Assembly (NCBI RefSeq): GCF_007565055.1
Contig: NC_044556.1
Coordinates: 138,354,708-138,418,707, forward strand
Length of the DNA: 64,000 bases
Reading direction: 5' to 3'
Origin: Rhinopithecus roxellana
Taxonomy: Eukaryota > Chordata > Mammalia > Primates > Cercopithecidae
In this document: in pieces, positions 62,801 to 64,000 of the stretch
How positions within the stretch are numbered: the first letter of the stretch is position 1
Layout of the letters: every line of letters starts with the position of its first letter
Translations under genes and position numbers: made by a program
Notes under the pieces: generated by a model
Database searches by the model: none
Seen by the model: the letters and a program-made list of their open reading frames with translations, nothing else
What the model was told of the DNA's origin: nothing

Positions 62801-64000
62801 TCTAACATATTTCATTCCAATTCCATATTCCGTCCATTCCATTCCATTTCATTCGATTTCCACTCCATTCCATATTTCCGTTCCATTCCATTCTATATCC
62901 ATTTCATTCCTTCCATATTCCATTCCATTAATATCCATTCCATTCTGTATTCCATTCCATTCCAGTCCATTCCATTCCATTCCATCCATATTCCTTCTAT
63001 TCCTTATTGCCCATTCCCATTCCATCCATATTCCATTCCATTCCATTCCATTCCATCCATTCCATTCCATTCCATTCCATTCCATTTCATTTTCCATTGC
63101 ATTCCATTCCATTCCATATTAAATTCCATGATAAATTCCATTCCACATTCCATTCCATGTTCCATTCCATTCCATTTCAATACTTTCCATTCCATTCCAA
63201 TCTATTCCATTCCATATCCATTCCATTCCATTTCCATTCCATGTTCATCCTTCCATTTCTATTCCATTCCATTCCATTCATACTCCAATCTGTCCATTCC
63301 ATATTCCATTCCATACATATATGCCTTCCATTCGGTATTCCATTCCATTCCATTCCATATTGAATCCCATTCCATTCCATTCTATTCCATTCCATTCCAT
63401 TCCATTCCATTCCATTCCATATTCCATCCCTTTCCATTCCATATTCTATTGCATTCCAATGCGTATATTCCATTTCTTTCCGTATTCTGTTCCATTCCAT
63501 TCCATTCCATTCCATTCCATTCCATTCCATATTCTATTCCATTCCATTCCGTATTCCATTCCATTCCTTATTCCATTCCATTCCATTCCATTCCATATTC
63601 CATTGCATTCCATATTCCATTGCATTCCATATTCCATTCCATTCCATTCCATTCCATCATTCCCTTCCATATTCCATTCCATTCCATTATTCTATATTCC
63701 ATTTCCATTCCATATTCCATCCACTTCCACTTCCCATTTGGTTTCCATTCCATTCCATATTCCATTCCATATCCATATTCCTTCCATTCCATTCCATATT
63801 ACATTTGCAATTCCATTCAATTTCCATGATCCATTCCATTCCAAATTCCGTTCCCTATTCCATTCCATTTCCATATTCCATTCCATTGCCGTTCATTCCA
63901 TCATATTCCTTTCCCTCTTCCTTCCAATTCCCATTCCATTCCCAATTCCATTTCCATTCCATTCCATTCTATATTCCATTCCATTCCATATTTCCATTCC
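56856..64000 (-). repeat. (GGAAT)n satellite array with higher-order units
   Basis: At least 7.1 kb of CATTC pentamers (GGAAT on the minus strand, chosen as the sense strand by satellite convention), running off the window end. A frequent variant inserts CATATTCCATTC, giving 15-base beats. Rare landmarks recur in fixed order: TTTGGTTCC at 58,809, 61,276 and (TTTGGTTTCC) 63,737; TATTAAATTCC at 58,051, 59,456, 61,043, 61,915 and 63,117; TGAATCCC at 58,306, 59,698, 62,156 and 63,361; (A)ATGCG at 58,383, 58,484, 59,768, 62,249 and 63,458. This defines a unit of about 2.46 kb. The plus strand is nearly free of G. Long open frames (57,098-59,461 and others, repeating HSIPF on plus and MEWNG on minus) follow from a pentamer that has no stop in most frames. 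Confidence 0.98.

Noticed and set aside
56856..64000. CRISPR-like direct repeats with spacers
   Set aside because: The repeats are a continuous pentamer satellite of primate type with no unique spacers.

Overview
The window is primate nuclear DNA with no protein-coding gene that I can support. Four Alu copies (1-183, 25,586-25,903, 29,433-29,739, 47,350-47,647) carry the substitutions typical of the AluYR group, such as GGCTCAAGCC near the 5' end and the TGAGATCCGGCC class of right-arm changes. A young 5'-truncated L1 at 34,457-34,953 has a matching Old World monkey type 3' end. I therefore infer a cercopithecid (macaque, baboon or relative) rather than a human or other ape. That is inference from repeat diagnostics, not from a gene.

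Layout. 1-56,365 is AT-rich intergenic DNA built almost entirely from interspersed repeats: several L1 copies (1,485-2,230 minus; 14,026-14,280 plus; 20,866-24,705 plus; 25,500-32,512 minus; 34,457-34,953 plus; 39,330-45,740 minus and near full length; 51,010-54,050 plus), about a dozen Alus, L2 and MIR relics, a hAT-type DNA transposon and several endogenous retroviral elements. The retroviral elements are an ERV-L pol relic on the minus strand (about 6,206-9,120, possibly 4,080-9,590), a HERV-H-type 3' half with an LTR7-type LTR on the minus strand (28,415-32,014), two class I solo LTRs with 4-bp target duplications (22,760-23,496 and 53,315-53,963), and MaLR-type LTRs. All are defective.

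56,366-56,620 is a short single-copy/MIR stretch. From about 56,620 the sequence passes through TTCTA and GTCTA pentamer runs into a (CATTC/GGAAT)n satellite that fills 56,856 to the window end. The array is not a plain pentamer run: rare variant landmarks recur in fixed order and reveal a higher-order unit of about 2.46 kb (boundaries near 58,809, 61,276 and 63,737) plus a shorter variant unit. The window thus looks like an edge between repeat-rich single-copy DNA and satellite heterochromatin (pericentromeric, acrocentric or Y are all possible). Long open frames in the array (up to 787 codons) are by-products of the stop-free pentamer.

The most unusual items are the higher-order satellite structure with its graded edge, an 84-bp segment at the broken 5' end of the HERV-H that is copied from 5.5 kb away, and a 42-bp self-copied insertion inside an L1.
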